Assembly (NCBI RefSeq): GCF_001693485.1
Contig: NZ_MAXC01000053.1
Coordinates: forward strand, 1 to 64,000
Length of the DNA: 64,000 bases
DNA from: Bradyrhizobium sp. LMTR 3
GTDB taxonomy: Bacteria > Pseudomonadota > Alphaproteobacteria > Rhizobiales > Xanthobacteraceae
Direction of reading: 5' to 3'
The notes under the pieces are model-generated. The model ran no database searches. It had not been told where the DNA came from and saw nothing but the letters and a program-made list of their open reading frames with translations. A program made the translations under genes and the position numbers. Shown piece after piece: positions 1 through 10,829 of the stretch (positions are counted from its first letter, which is position 1; each line of letters begins with the position of its first letter).

Positions 1-143
1 GAGCCGGTCGCGTCCAGAAGGACCCCTGTCTTGACATCGTTTTGTTTGCAGATGTCCCAAAGGGCTCGAAGAAGGTCTTCACCTCGCTCGAGTTGCGCGT
101 AGATGACCTCCTCGATCTTCCCGCTGATCATGGGCCTTTTCAT
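1..143 (-). CDS. PPC/DUF296-domain protein, N-terminal part (cut by window edge)
   Basis: The minus-strand frame opens at an ATG at 143 and runs off the left edge without a stop, giving about 47 residues. It reads MKRPMISGKIEEV and then GEDLLRALWDIC, followed by VKTGVLLDATGS. The pattern of a Gly-Glu-Asp-Leu helix start followed by a strand ending in Gly is typical of the PPC (plants and prokaryotes conserved, DUF296) fold, known from AT-hook proteins in plants and from stand-alone bacterial proteins of mostly unknown role. A second ATG at 131 is a possible alternative start. Only the first third of a usual ~140-residue domain is visible, so completeness cannot be judged. Confidence 0.5.
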   Translation of the reverse strand, partial: MKRPMISGKIEEVIYAQLERGEDLLRALWDICKQNDVKTGVLLDATG

Positions 144-820
144 GTAGATCTCCAGAATGATTAAGGTAAAACGCGTGAACTCATCAACTCCTTTTCTGCC
201 GAAATGATACGGACTTCCTTAGCCGAATTTCCGCAATGTGGCGCTGCGAGCGGCATAGTAGCCGGAAGGTACCGCGCCGACAGAAATTGCAATGAGATGT
301 AGCGATGAAGCGTCGCATCGCGCATCTGCGTTTCAGCGGCCCCGAGTTTGCGAGGGTCGATGCCCGCTGAGGAATCGGTTCAGGGGTACGGATCGGATTC
401 GCGATAACAAGGAGATCGCCTTCCACGAACGTGAGTATGAGCGGACGTTCGATTCTAGGATTTCAAGAGTCTGAAAATTACGTGGCTCGCCAATCACTCC
501 ACCCATAGAGGTCTCCTTCGCAGGTAGTGCTTCAATGACCAAGCCACGCTTTTCTCAAATTGCGCGAGCTGTGCACAACAGCGACGGCCGGAACGTGCGT
601 GCGTTTCGGCCGGGACTTCTGTTGCGTGATGTGTGCCTCCCAGAATGGCTCCGCTCACTACCTGAGAAACTCGAACAACGAACCTACTAAAGGTGGTAGT
701 CTGTGATCCAGAGTCAGCTGCCCAGCGCTAACAGCTCCGATTTCCCAGCTCGGAAACCGCTCATCGAAACACTGAAAGGCATTTAGTTTTCCGATGGACA
801 ACGCGCGCTGACATGGCAGG
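144..820. other. No supportable gene
   Basis: Several short open frames exist on both strands but none has a recognisable domain, a convincing ribosome binding site or a conserved-looking composition. I see no RNA gene or clear repeat here. Confidence 0.5.
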
Positions 821-1430
821 ATGCAGACGTCCATCCATTCTCGACGCTTTAATGCTTTTGTGGCTCGCTTCTGCCCTTTGGTGCCGGAGCGGATCTACCC
901 TCGATCAGGCGATGGAAGCTCGCAAGCCTGCCGACCTATCTATCCGCCGCGCAAGTCCAGAAGGTCCTGCATGGTTGCGATCGGGCCACCGCGATGGGAC
1001 GGCGGGATCACGCGATCCTGATGATGCGCGCCAAGGGTCGCCAGCGGGCGCGAATGCCGATGTCTCCAGAAATCGGCGCGGCTGTGTTGCCTACCTGCCT
1101 GATCGCCGCCCGACGTCGTCGTGTCGCCGACTGTTTCTGCGCACGCTCGCGCCTCACGTCGGCTTTGCATCCGGGGGCCCGACTACGATGATCGCCAAGC
1201 CCGGGAGCCGCGCCGGTGTCCTTGGCTACGCCCACGACGGCGCCCATATCTTCCGACACAGCCTTGCCACCGAGCTTCTCCGATCGGGCGCGACCTTGTC
1301 AGAGATCGGCCAGTTGGTGCGACACGAGAGCCATGACACCACGCGCGTTTTATGCGAAGGTCGATATCCAGAGACTCCGCACATTGAGCCTGCCGTGGCC
1401 GGGAGACGTGCAAAGACTCTGAGATCCGCA
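821..1430 (+). pseudogene. Decayed tyrosine recombinase (phage-integrase family), copy 1
   Basis: The C-terminal catalytic part of a tyrosine recombinase is readable around 1220-1400: HIFRHSLATELL gives the H-x-x-R box, followed by LVRHESHDTTR. A frameshift occurs just before the tyrosine box; the expected FYAKVDIQRLRTLSLPWPG continues in the next frame. The N-terminal half (about 930-1190) is also spread over two frames, with an ATAMGRRDHAILMM-type stretch. The catalytic Tyr is therefore not in frame with the HxxR box. Such recombinases often occur as tandem sets of two or three genes in rhizobial symbiosis regions, and a second one follows immediately. Confidence 0.6.
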
Positions 1431-2120
1431 CTCGAGCAGTATCTGAGCATGCGCCAATGCCTTGGATACAAGTACCAGCACCAGGCTCGGCGAGTTCGTC
1501 TCCTTCATGGAGAAGCGCAAGGCCACGACCATCACCACAAAGCCCGCTATATCCTGGGCGACTCTGCCACCCGACCGGCGCGCATATTGGGCCTTGCGAT
1601 GAACCGACGGGCGCGGTTTCGCGCGCCATGTCGCGAGCATCGATCCCGAGACAGAGGTACCACGCGTCGGGATCTTGCCACTCTTGTAATCGAGTCGCTG
1701 TTGAAGGCGGCACTTGCCCTGCCTCCTGCAACCAGATTGCGGCGCTGGACTTATCATTATTTGTTCGGTTTGATGGCGGTGACCGGCATGCGTCTGTCCA
1801 AGGCGATCGGGCTTGAGCGTGCCGATGTCGATCTCGCGCAGGCGTGCTGACAGCCCGGGAGAGCAAGTTCGCAAATCGCGGCCTTGCATCCGACGACTGG
1901 TGCGGCTCTCCGCAGCTACGCCGAAACGGCGCGATGCTCACCTCGGGTCGCGCTGCGGCGCGCACTTCTTCGTGGCTGAGCGCGCCGGCCGATTGCTGCA
2001 CTAGTATGTTCATCGGGTTTTCTGGCGCCTCTCGCGCGGGATCGGCCTGCGGCGCCAGGCGACCATAGCGGGCCGCGCGTGCACGATTTCCGGCATCGCT
2101 TCGCCATCCGCAGACTTCTC
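1405..2120 (+). pseudogene. Decayed tyrosine recombinase, copy 2
   Basis: This starts at the end of copy 1, as in tandem integrase sets. Readable blocks in different frames are: SALEQYLSMRQCLGYKYQHQ (SAM-like N-terminal domain), YLFGLMAVTGMRLSKAIGLE (the first catalytic Arg box, 'TGMR'), RRDAHLGSRCGAHFFVAE, and a final HDFRHRFAI at about 2080 where the H-x-x-R box lies. At least three frame changes separate these blocks, so no full-length product is possible. The end merges into IS21 debris. Confidence 0.6.
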
Positions 2121-2234
2121 GGGTGCTGATTCCGCTCGATGTCGCCCGCCATTCCGGTATGATGTCGCCCGGGTGACGAGGCCTCTTCTGCTCCGATACG
2201 GTCCCGCCTTTCGGTTTTGCGAAGGGGCACCTGG

Positions 2235-2342
2235 ATGCCGACGGAGAGGCTTGCGATGCGCCAAGTGCGCGATGTGATGAGAATGAAGTCGGCCGGGATG
2301 CCGGGCCGCGAGATCGCCCGGCGCGTGGGCGCTGCGCCCTCG
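2235..2342 (+). mobile_element. IS21-family IstA N-terminal fragment
   Basis: An ATG at 2235 opens a 36-residue stretch with MRQVRDVMRMK and then GREIARRVGAAPS, the N-terminal helix-turn-helix typical of IS21 transposase subunit IstA. It is cut directly by the start of an oppositely oriented IS3 fragment, so only the DNA-binding N-terminus survives. Confidence 0.55.
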
Positions 2343-2401
2343 AACTCATGCTCCTTCAAGATCCCGATGATCTGCTCTTCCGCAAAGCGGCTGCGCTTCA
2401 T
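2336..2401 (-). mobile_element. IS3-family OrfA N-terminal fragment
   Basis: On the minus strand an ATG at 2401 starts MKRSRFAEEQIIGILKEHE, the almost invariant N-terminus of IS3-family (IS407/IS51 group) OrfA. The frame then runs into unrelated sequence at the junction with the IS21 fragment, so about 22 codons remain. Confidence 0.6.
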
Positions 2402-2879
2402 GCTCTGGTTCTCATATGGGCCAGAGTGAATTTCAAACTGGATTAAGTCCAGGGGGCAAGGTCATGGACACGGCGTTCAGCGTTCCTACTGTTGGCCCAA
2501 GAGCTAGCCGCGACAAACGAGACGACGCAACCTCGGTTGATTCTAGGATGCGAAGAGGTTCATCAACACCCGCCACAAGCGCGCCATCTGGCCTAAGTTT
2601 TCAAGAAACTTAGCCAGGGAAATGCTCAGATCCTGGGTTTCACCCACAGTCCCTAGTTTATATCCGAACGGCATTCATGTGCGCCTGGTTCGCCGTGCGA
2701 TTTCGAATCGTCTGTCATCCGACAAACTCCTTCCGCCCAGGATTGTGAATGACATCAGTCTAAAGATCAGCCCAATTTCGAAGCCGACATAGGTCTCTCC
2801 ATTGCAGACGAGGAGAAATGGCCAGGTTGATCCTGGTCTAATCCCACAGAAAGAAAGTGTGCGGCGCCGCAACTTGTTT
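2402..2879. other. No supportable gene
   Basis: Short unconvincing frames only. This is intergenic debris between the IS scraps and a stray modC fragment. Confidence 0.45.
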
Positions 2880-3025
2880 AACGGCGCCCCGAACCCGAAC
2901 CAGCGCCGATCGTGATGGGCTGGTCGAGTTGCACGGCAAGCGCGCTGCTCGACCGCTCTCCCTCACATCTCTCCGGCGGTGAGCGGCAGCGCATCGCCAT
3001 CCGCCAGGCGCTATTGTCCTAGCAG
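2880..3025 (+). pseudogene. Stray modC fragment (ABC ATPase signature region)
   Basis: About 145 bases resemble the intact modC gene at roughly 41150-41310. The best part encodes LLDRSPSHLSGGERQRIAI, the ABC signature motif with its flanks, and is interrupted by a stop straight after the RQALLS segment. The nucleotide match to modC is close at the LDRSPSHLS codons. No Walker A or B region accompanies it, so it is a non-functional scrap of a molybdate transporter ATPase gene. Confidence 0.65.
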
Positions 3026-3840
3026 ACTGTTGCGACAACGAGCCGCTTGCCTGCTTGACCGCTGCTTCCTTGGGCGCTGTCGGCGAGTTGTTTAAGGCCG
3101 CTGATAAGGATCGAGCCAGAAGTCTCTGGAACAATCATCATCGTCATGTGGTTGCCTCGAATGGATACGCGCCATGAATGGCCGCCGCATCTAAATCTGG
3201 TTTCCAACCCCGCATCGGCGAATTTGTCTCGGACCTATTGAAACTCTTGACTGCTCGTGCCGGACGGCTGAGCAGAGGCTCAGCGGCATAAAAACTCATG
3301 TATTCAACTGGCAGGGAACGGAAATTGATACAACTGCAGCGCTGATAATGGGTAATTACATCAAAGTCTCATTGTGGAGATCACGATCTGCAGGTATCGC
3401 TCCAATTTGCTGCGCCTTTCGAACAGCTGAGCAACTGAGCTTTGTCCAGCAAAGTGCTCCAACGCTTCGAACCGCTCATCATCTAAGCACGCGAAGGCTC
3501 AAAGCCATTTCCAGTACTATTTTGGCTTCGGATAGGCTCAATGGATTTGCGGGTAACCGTAACATCGATGAAAGCCACGAATGATGTAGTTTCATCGAGA
3601 CTTGTTACTCGGAATTGCATAAGCCAACATTGCCCCCAGAGGAATATCCCGCGAGCGATATGGGCCCTTCGGCTAAAGCTCTTTGATTGCCAAGCTGAGG
3701 ACTTAAGAACAATCTCCGAGACATGTCGGAATAAAGAAGAGTGGCGGTTGCGATCCCGTGCATGAACGGAAAGCACTTGAGCTGTATTGCGGTGTGGCTC
3801 CAAATCAATCTTCGATGCAAGTTCTTTCAGGGAGATTGGA
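3026..3840. other. No supportable gene
   Basis: Only short overlapping open frames without recognisable domains are present. The right end borders the truncated 3' end of the NRPS relic. Confidence 0.45.
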
Positions 3841-6800
3841 AGAGTCCAGCGGTGCTAAACCTACGCACGATGTAGCGCTCGACTGAGAAGCCGCACCGCC
3901 AATAACGAGTTCCGCCCAGCGCGAACAATTGGTCGTGCCGCCAGACCCGCGCGAGATCCAGAAGCTCCGCCCGGAGCTGCGCCAGCGTGATCTCGATCTC
4001 GCCTTGCAGCGCCTCATAGCCGCCCCGTTGCATACGCCTCATCCTCCGGCACCGGCAGTGCCTTGCGATCCAGCTTGCCGTTCAGCGTCAGCGGCAGCGC
4101 CTCAAGGGGCACAAACTCAGACGGCACGATGTACTCCGGCAAGCGCGCACTTAAGTGCGGGCGCAGCGTGGCGGCAAGTTCAGGCCCCTCAGCTTCGCCG
4201 GCATGCTCGGCAGCCGTAACGGCATAGGCGACAAGACGCTTCCCGGCCGCACCCTCCCCTTGCGCCACCACCACCGCGTCGCGCACCGAGGCGTGCTCAA
4301 CGAGCCGCGCCGCGATCTCGCCGGGCTCGATCCGGAAGCCGGTGATCTTCACCTGGTCGTCGATCGCGGCCCAAAAGCTCCAGATTGCCGTCCGGCAGAT
4401 AGCGCGCGAGATCGCCGGTCCGGTACATCCGCGCCCCCGCCTCGCCACTGAACGGATCGGCCAAAAACCGCTCCGACGTTAGCTCGGGCCGGTTCAGATA
4501 GCCACGCGCCACCCCCGCGCCGCCAATGTAAAGCTCCCCCATAGCGCCAAACGGAACGGGTTCACCATGACTATCAAGCAGGTAAATCTGCGTGTTCGCG
4601 ATCGGACGGCCGATGGGAGGCAATTGCGGCCAACATTCTGGGTCAGCCGCAAGATGGTGCTCCGTAACGACGTGGGTTTCTGTAGGCCCATACTGATTGA
4701 TCAATCTCGCCCTCGGGTGCAATTCGAAGAACGACCTGAGGATTGGCGTGGCCCGCAATTCCTCACCTGCTGTATAGATCTCCCTCAGAGAGGGCAGCAG
4801 CACTCCTTTAGCGCCCCAGACCTCCGCAAAATAGTTCAACGCGACGAATGGGAGGAAAAGCCGCTCGATCGCCTCCCCCCACACAAATTCCAGCAAGGCG
4901 GAGAAGTCCACGCGGGTCTCTTCCTGCACGAGCGCGAGCAGCCCTCCGTCCCTCCAGCAACTGAACAATTCCTGGAGCGACACGTCGAAATTCAGGGTCG
5001 TGAACTGAAGTGTGCGTCGTTTGGGCGCGCCAAGCTCCGGAGAGGACCAGAGCAAATTCATCAGTGAGCCGTGGGACATTTCGACGCCTTTGGGCGTGCC
5101 TGATGATTCCGAGGTGTACATCACATAGGCGAGATGGCGCGAGGTCAGACCGAGCGCGCGCGCATCCGGATTCGACGCCGGCAGATTTGCCCAAGGCGGT
5201 GTCGCCGTCGCGAGATCGACCACCGTCACATCGACGCCCACCTCGCCCAGCGCCGCGCGTCCCACCGCATCAGCCAGCACCAGCTGCGGCGCCGCATCCT
5301 CAAGAACCTGCCGCAGCCGCGCGGACGGATAAGCCAGATCGAGCGGCAGATACGCGCCCCCTGCCTTCAGGATCGCGAGCAGCCCCACCACCATCATCAC
5401 GCTGCGCTGAAGGCAGATCGCGACCGGCTGATCCGGCTTCACCCCGAGCGCGATCAGATGATGTGCGAGCCGGTTCGCGTGTGCATTGAGATCGCCATAG
5501 CTTAAGTGCTCGCCCGCATAGGTCACCGCCGTCGCATTCGGCGCCTGGCGCACCTGCGCCTCAAACAGCTCATAGATACACCGCTCCGACGGATAGGGCG
5601 CCGCCGTCCGGTTCAGCTCCTCCAAGAGGTATGCGCGCTCCTCGGACGACAGCAACTCAACCCGAGCGACCGGCTGTTGCGCATCGGCTATCACAGCACA
5701 CAACAAGTTTTGCAACTGCTGCGTCATACGGTCGATCTGCTTGGGCGCCAAGCGACTGGCATCAAAGTGCCACCGAAAGCTCCCATCGAGAGCGCAAACC
5801 TCAAACGTCAGCAAATCACCGGAGAGCGCTGTCTCAGAATTCTGGCTTGAAGGTAGATCACCAGCGGCAGAACAGCTATTTGCGGTCACCGTCACGCCGA
5901 TCGGCCAAGGTCGGCGCGATTGTAGCGCCTCCTTTACGCGCAAGGTCGGAGAGCGCGCAATAAGATCCCGCGGAAAACTATCGTGCTCCCTCAGATCAGC
6001 GCATTCGGCCGCGACCGCCCTGCGTACCTCTGCGAAATCACCACCGAGATCGATGGTTATTTGCATTGGCACGACAGAAGCGACAAGCACCTCCACCGCC
6101 TTTATCCCGGCTCGCCACCCATTCGGTGCGGGAAACCATCCCAATTGGAGCTCTGATTCTCCCGTGATGCGGGCGAGATAGATCAGCCAAGCACTCAGCA
6201 AGTACTCAGTACGATCAAATGGCGACAACTCGGCCAAAGCACTTGGAATGAGCCAGGAACTCGATTGCCATCTAGCCGGAGCCGCAGGTTCCGAAGACAA
6301 CAAGAACGGAAGCTGCAATGTCTTAAACTGCTCAAGCCGCTGTCGCCAAAAATTCTCCCGAGGCGCCAACACTTCATGGGCAACAGTTATGCTCCGCGCC
6401 TCCCCATCGCTCAAAATCGGCAGGCGATCGCCTACATTCAGACCGGACTGCGTCGCGAGCGTCCGTGCATCCAGAGTCAGACCGTCTGAGCTGGCAAACC
6501 AAACATTAACATCCTCTGTCCCTGTCGCCACACGCCAGTTGCTGCGGTGGATTTCAACCAGGGACCCTGCCGTAAGGCCGCAGCGTCCAGCAGATATCTC
6601 CAGGCGCCTGACTGCGACAACATCATCGCCTAGGTGCACCTTGGGCAGACACAACGGATTATAATGATACGGCCCAAAGTCTAAGGCGCGTGTGATCGTT
6701 GAGAGATCTTGCGCGGAGCGATTCCATCGCAGACAGCCCGCAGCATCTGGGCGTCGACGCCTCGGAGAAACGCTTCCGTCCACTGGCGCCTGCGAACCAG

Positions 6801-7404
6801 CATGGAGCTCTCCATTCGTTAAGCCAGCTAGAAGCTCGCGGAAGCCTTCGACAGCGGCTTCATGACATTTGAGGTTCAGGCTCAACGCCGTATCGGTTGG
6901 CGCAATAGAAACTTGGCGCTCAACCACCAACTCACCCGTCTTAACACCATCATCGATACGATGCCACGCGATAGCATAGTCGGCCTCTTGGGCCAGCCGC
7001 GCCCGAGACATCGAATGAGCTCCCGCATATCGTGGCAACGGACCGTCTTGGTAATTGAAAGCGCCTTGACGGACTCGGGCAAACACATCCGGCGGCAATA
7101 TGAATGGATTTCCTACGGAAAATATCCACTCTACCGGGTCGGCATTCATCAACGCGGAGAGCTCTTCAACACTCTCTACACACAAGATGTTAGCGCGAGA
7201 AGCCCAGTCCCGGAATATGGCGTCGGCACATAGCGCAGCGCAGACGACATGACCCATCTTACTTACTAGCTGAGCACACCTGATAGCTAGCGTACCACTA
7301 CCAACAAAGATGCTGGAGCGAATTGATGCGGCTGCAGGTAGTTCCCTATCCCGATCGCCCGGTTTGCAAGCGTCTGCGAGCACCGAAGCAGACCAATGTG
7401 CCAT
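3841..7404 (-). pseudogene. Frameshifted NRPS: formyltransferase-like, partial condensation, adenylation and carrier domains
   Basis: The gene starts at 7404 (AAGGAG nine bases upstream) and is open for 1035 codons. Residues about 25-330 form a methionyl-tRNA-formyltransferase-like domain; the active-site His of the N-x-H block is Gln (NYQDGPLPRYAG) while the Asp in HRIDDGVKTG remains. Residues about 330-560 resemble only the second half of a condensation domain, with no HHxxxDG. An adenylation domain follows: A3 is altered (TSESSG for TSGSTG), A5 is NQYGPTE and A7 is YRTGDL. A frameshift at about 4390 moves A8-A10 (NGKLDRKALP) to another frame, a second at about 4030 moves the linker, and a third at about 3905 splits the carrier domain, where GG and SLLAV sit in different frames. 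By eye the specificity positions read DVQLYAQVV plus Lys, close to a proline code. Non-functional as it stands. Confidence 0.8.
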
Positions 7405-7970
7405 GTTCAGCTACTCCTTGCTCTGGGTTGGGGAGTTCTCGCCGTACGCGCCGCACCACATTGCGGCTTAATCCGGTGTCACACTGGTTTGCAGCCGCTC
7501 GGGCGCAACCGGGTTGAATGCTAATCAAATCAGCCAGTGTTGAGAGGTATCCAGCGCGATCAATGACAGCGGCACCAGTGATGGAAGCGGCAAAGCTTCA
7601 CTTAATGAAGCCGCACTCAACAGTGCACCCCCATGGCGTGGATTTGGGCTCAGTCGAGCAAGCTTCATCTGTTTCCGTAGGCGGACAGCTGCGGCACCGA
7701 CACGATCGCAACGGATCCTTCAGCGTCTCCCAGCAATCAGCGTGCCACCCAAAAGGTTGAGCAGGCCCCGCTTGAAGAGGCAAAAATCCATGCACTTCAC
7801 CGAGGCGGAGAATACTTAAGCGTTTAGTGTTGAGTTGCGGACACGATGCGCTCAACTGGACATGGCTGAACACGACAATGCAGGCCGTCAAATGACGAAG
7901 GTGACCTCTTGAGGCGAACTCGCACGCCTGCTTAAGGATGATGCTAAAAGGATGACGAGGTCCCTTGGCT
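7405..7970. other. No supportable gene
   Basis: Upstream region of the NRPS relic. Both strands carry open frames of 60-100 codons that look random in composition. No -24/-12 promoter was found for the NRPS. Confidence 0.45.
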
Positions 7971-8213
7971 TTAACCTGATGACAATCCCGTCTTGAAAAA
8001 GTCTCTAGTAATCAGTGCCTGAACACCAGATCCGCCGCTCAAGTCCTTATCCAATTGGCGCAATTCAAGGTCGCCAGACAGGATCTTGATCAATTCGCTG
8101 TCCGAAACAGTCGCACAAAAGTCGAAAGCAGCTTTGGTACGGCCAATATGATCCCGCAGGACATTCACATCGCGCTTGAGGATGAGCGAATAGTTCCTTT
8201 TCGCTTTGATCAT
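7971..8213 (-). CDS. Small hypothetical protein (80 aa)
   Basis: An ATG at 8213 opens an 80-codon frame. The product is balanced in composition (MIKAKRNYSLILKRDVNVL at the start, then GRTKAAFDFCATVSDSELIK) and looks helical and soluble, with no signal peptide or membrane segment. A GGGCGAG stretch lies upstream at weak ribosome-binding distance. I do not recognise the family. It stands alone between the NRPS relic and the ABC exporter, both on the same strand. It could also be a chance frame. Confidence 0.35.
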   Translation of the reverse strand: MIKAKRNYSLILKRDVNVLRDHIGRTKAAFDFCATVSDSELIKILSGDLELRQLDKDLSGGSGVQALITRDFFKTGLSSG

Positions 8214-8390
8214 AATACTCGCCCAGCAAAATAGGCCCGGAATCTCCGACTGCCTTCCGACAAACGCCCTATTCCCGCTTTAAAGACACTTTCCCTCAAG
8301 ACAATCCTACACCTTCGCGGTGAATTTCGATTTCGATGCTGGAGGGCTGACCGGCGCGATGCCAATCAGCTACAGCCAAGGTAAATAGCG

Positions 8391-10229
8391 CTAAGGCTGC
8401 GAGGATGCGGCCAGCCATGCTTTAGCCTGGCCTGCCGCGGAGATCTGACCGAACTCGATGGCCTGCCGCTCGAACAGCCCGCGATAAACGCCGCCCGGCC
8501 GCGCGATCAGCGCGGCGTGGGTGCCCTGCTCGACGATCTCGCCACGGTCGAACACCAGGATGCGATCGAGGCTGCGCACCGTCGACAGCCGGTGTGCGAT
8601 CACGATCGAGGTGCGTCCCCTCATCAGCCGTTCCATCGCCTGCTGGATCAGCGCCTCCGATTCCGAATCGAGGCTGGAGGTCGCCTCGTCCAGGATCAGG
8701 ACCGGTGCGTCCGCGAGGAACGCGCGCGCCAGCGCGACGCGCTGCCGCTCGCCGCCCGACAGCTTGACACCGCGTTCGCCCACCAGCGTGCCGTAATCTT
8801 TGGGCAGGTGCAGGATGAAGTCGTGCGCGTTGGCAAGCCGCGCCGCCTGCTCGATTGCCGCCATGCTGGCGCCAGGCCGGCCATAGGCGATGTTCTCTGT
8901 CAGCGAGCGGTGAAACAGGATCGGCTCCTGTTGCACAATCGCGATTTGGCTGCGCAGCGATTGCTGCGTCGCTTTGGCGATATCCTGGCCGTCGATCAGG
9001 ATACGGCCGCCGGAGACGTTGTAGAGCCGCTGCACCAGCTTGACGAACGTGGTCTTCCCGGAGCCGGAACGGCCGACCAGACCGACCCGCTCGCCGGCGC
9101 GGATGTCGATCGACAATCCGTCGTAGAGCGGCTCGCGATGGCCCCGATAAAGGAAGGTCACGTCCTCGAACGTGATGCTTCCGCCCTGAATGTCGATCGG
9201 CTTGGCATCCGGCGCATCGACAATACCGATTGGCTCGCCATGGATTGTGACCAGCTCCTCCATATCGTTCACCGAACGCTGCATATTGTTGATGTGCATG
9301 CCGACGTCACGCAAATAGGCGTGGATGACGTAGTAGCTCGTCAGCACATAGGTGACGTCGCCCGGTGAGGCGCGGCCGGCGATCCACAACAGGATGGCGC
9401 CGCCGATCACGGAAGCGCGAAAGCACAACAGCATCACGAGCTGCACTGCGCCGGTGGCGTTGTAGCGCAGCCAGGTGCGCCGTGCCCGCGCCCGCCAACG
9501 GCTGACGACACTGCCAAGCCGCGCATCCTCGTGCGCCTCCGCGCCGAAGGACTTCACCACCGCATTGCAGGTGAGCGAGTCCGCCAGCGTGCCGCCGACC
9601 TTGGTGTCCCAGGCATTTGATACGTGCGCCGCCGGCGCGATGTAGCCGATCGTGAATGCCATCGTGATCGCGACATAGATCACCGCGCCGACCCCGACCA
9701 TCTCGCCGAGCACCGGCCAATGTAGACCGAGTAGGATCATCGAGCCCACGAGCACCACCAGCGACGGCAACAATGCCATCAGGATCGTGTTGTTGAGCAG
9801 GTCGAGCGCCCACATGCCGCGCGTGATCTTGCGCACGGTCGAGCCGGCGAAAGAGTTGGCGTGCCAGTCAGTCGAGAACCGCTGCACCCGCATGAAGGCC
9901 TCGCGCGCCACATCCGACATCGTCGTCAGCGTGAACGGCACGATCGCCTGCAAGCCTGTAAACCGCAATATGATCCAGAGCAAGCCAAGCGCGAGGATGC
10001 CGCCGAAGGCGAAGAACGCCGCCTGCTGCGCTCCCTGGTCGGACGGACCTGATGTCAGCGCGTCGACCAGATAGCCGGAATAAACCGGCATGAACAGCTC
10101 GGCCACCGTTGCGCCTAAGAAGCCGACGAGGACGATCGCGAGCCGGACGGGCTGCTTCAGCCAGTGGCGGAACACGAACGGGATCACCACGCCGATTGCG
10201 GCGGGTGGTTTGTCATCTTTAGCGATCAT
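8391..10229 (-). CDS. ABC exporter, fused permease and ATPase
   Basis: A type I half-transporter of about 612 residues that would act as a dimer in the inner membrane. The N-terminal half holds about six membrane segments (for example LAIVLVGFLGATVAELF and LALGLLWIILRFTGLQ). The C-terminal ATPase has Walker A GRSGSGKTTF, Q-loop IVQQEP, signature LSGGERQRV, Walker B VLILDEATSSLD and the switch His in VIAHRLSTV, all intact. A longer frame begins at a TTG at 10322; I prefer the ATG at 10229 because it gives the usual family length and places MIAKDDKPP just before the first membrane region. The substrate cannot be told from sequence. No partner gene is adjacent; the NRPS relic lies downstream on the same strand, so a past role in export of its product is possible but unproven. 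Confidence 0.85.
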   Translation of the reverse strand: MIAKDDKPPAAIGVVIPFVFRHWLKQPVRLAIVLVGFLGATVAELFMPVYSGYLVDALTSGPSDQGAQQAAFFAFGGILALGLLWIILRFTGLQAIVPFTLTTMSDVAREAFMRVQRFSTDWHANSFAGSTVRKITRGMWALDLLNNTILMALLPSLVVLVGSMILLGLHWPVLGEMVGVGAVIYVAITMAFTIGYIAPAAHVSNAWDTKVGGTLADSLTCNAVVKSFGAEAHEDARLGSVVSRWRARARRTWLRYNATGAVQLVMLLCFRASVIGGAILLWIAGRASPGDVTYVLTSYYVIHAYLRDVGMHINNMQRSVNDMEELVTIHGEPIGIVDAPDAKPIDIQGGSITFEDVTFLYRGHREPLYDGLSIDIRAGERVGLVGRSGSGKTTFVKLVQRLYNVSGGRILIDGQDIAKATQQSLRSQIAIVQQEPILFHRSLTENIAYGRPGASMAAIEQAARLANAHDFILHLPKDYGTLVGERGVKLSGGERQRVALARAFLADAPVLILDEATSSLDSESEALIQQAMERLMRGRTSIVIAHRLSTVRSLDRILVFDRGEIVEQGTHAALIARPGGVYRGLFERQAIEFGQISAAGQAKAWLAASSQP

Positions 10230-10639
10230 GGCGCCAGCAGTTTCTGCCACAGGCGGCGTAAGACCCTTTTGATCCAGACGCGATGTGCTGACTGCTTGGC
10301 GCTGTCGTCCGAGGCGACGCAATAATGCCCGGCGTTTGGGGGCTGCGATCGAAATTTTCTGCCCATTTCACCCCCTTTTTGCATAAGCGTAGCTGAAGCG
10401 GTTCAAGCTTTGAGTGTTACACAGCATGCGAGCATCGATCTGAGACATCGGTCAGCCTTGCGCGGTCCTTTCGATAGTTTGTGTGAGCCAGGCATGCGGA
10501 TCGGCGCCATTCATCTTCGCCCGTCTGCAGAAGCATGGCGGTGGCCGCCTAAATCCGGCCGCCGCCATGGCCGTGCGCAAAGGGTGCATTTTTATGACGA
10601 AGGAGTCGTTCAGCATTTCGTGTAGACCTTAAGACGCTC
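10230..10639. other. No supportable gene
   Basis: The region upstream of the ABC exporter. Only short random-looking frames are seen. Confidence 0.4.
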
Positions 10640-10725
10640 AGAGTGTTTGCATCATGGGATGGCGGCGCGACTTCACCTGAAGATCAGGTCCGCCTCGATC
10701 CGGCCGGAGGTCATCGCAATTTGGA
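10640..10725 (-). pseudogene. fixC-derived fragment
   Basis: On the minus strand this piece reads IAMTSGRIEADLI and, one frame over, QVKSRRHPMM, matching the AMTSGRIAAEAIVQVKSRR region of the intact FixC (around 53540-53620). Nucleotide similarity is obvious in the shared 'ATGACCTCCGG' region. It lies just downstream of the thioredoxin-fold gene that carries a copied nifH promoter, so the whole locus contains pieces taken from the nif-fix block. Confidence 0.6.
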
Positions 10726-10829
10726 CCTCCAACCTGCCCGCAAACGATCCAGCGCTGTACTCGATGGTCTTTAGTTGCCACTGGCCCGCCGCAGAAATTG
10801 ACGAATTGGCCCATGAGCAATTCCGACTA

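Noticed and set aside
1183..2349. Open frame of 388 codons on the minus strand
   Set aside because: It lies opposite two recognisable recombinase relics, has a skewed Arg/Ser/Ala-rich composition and no domain; it is a GC-rich shadow frame.
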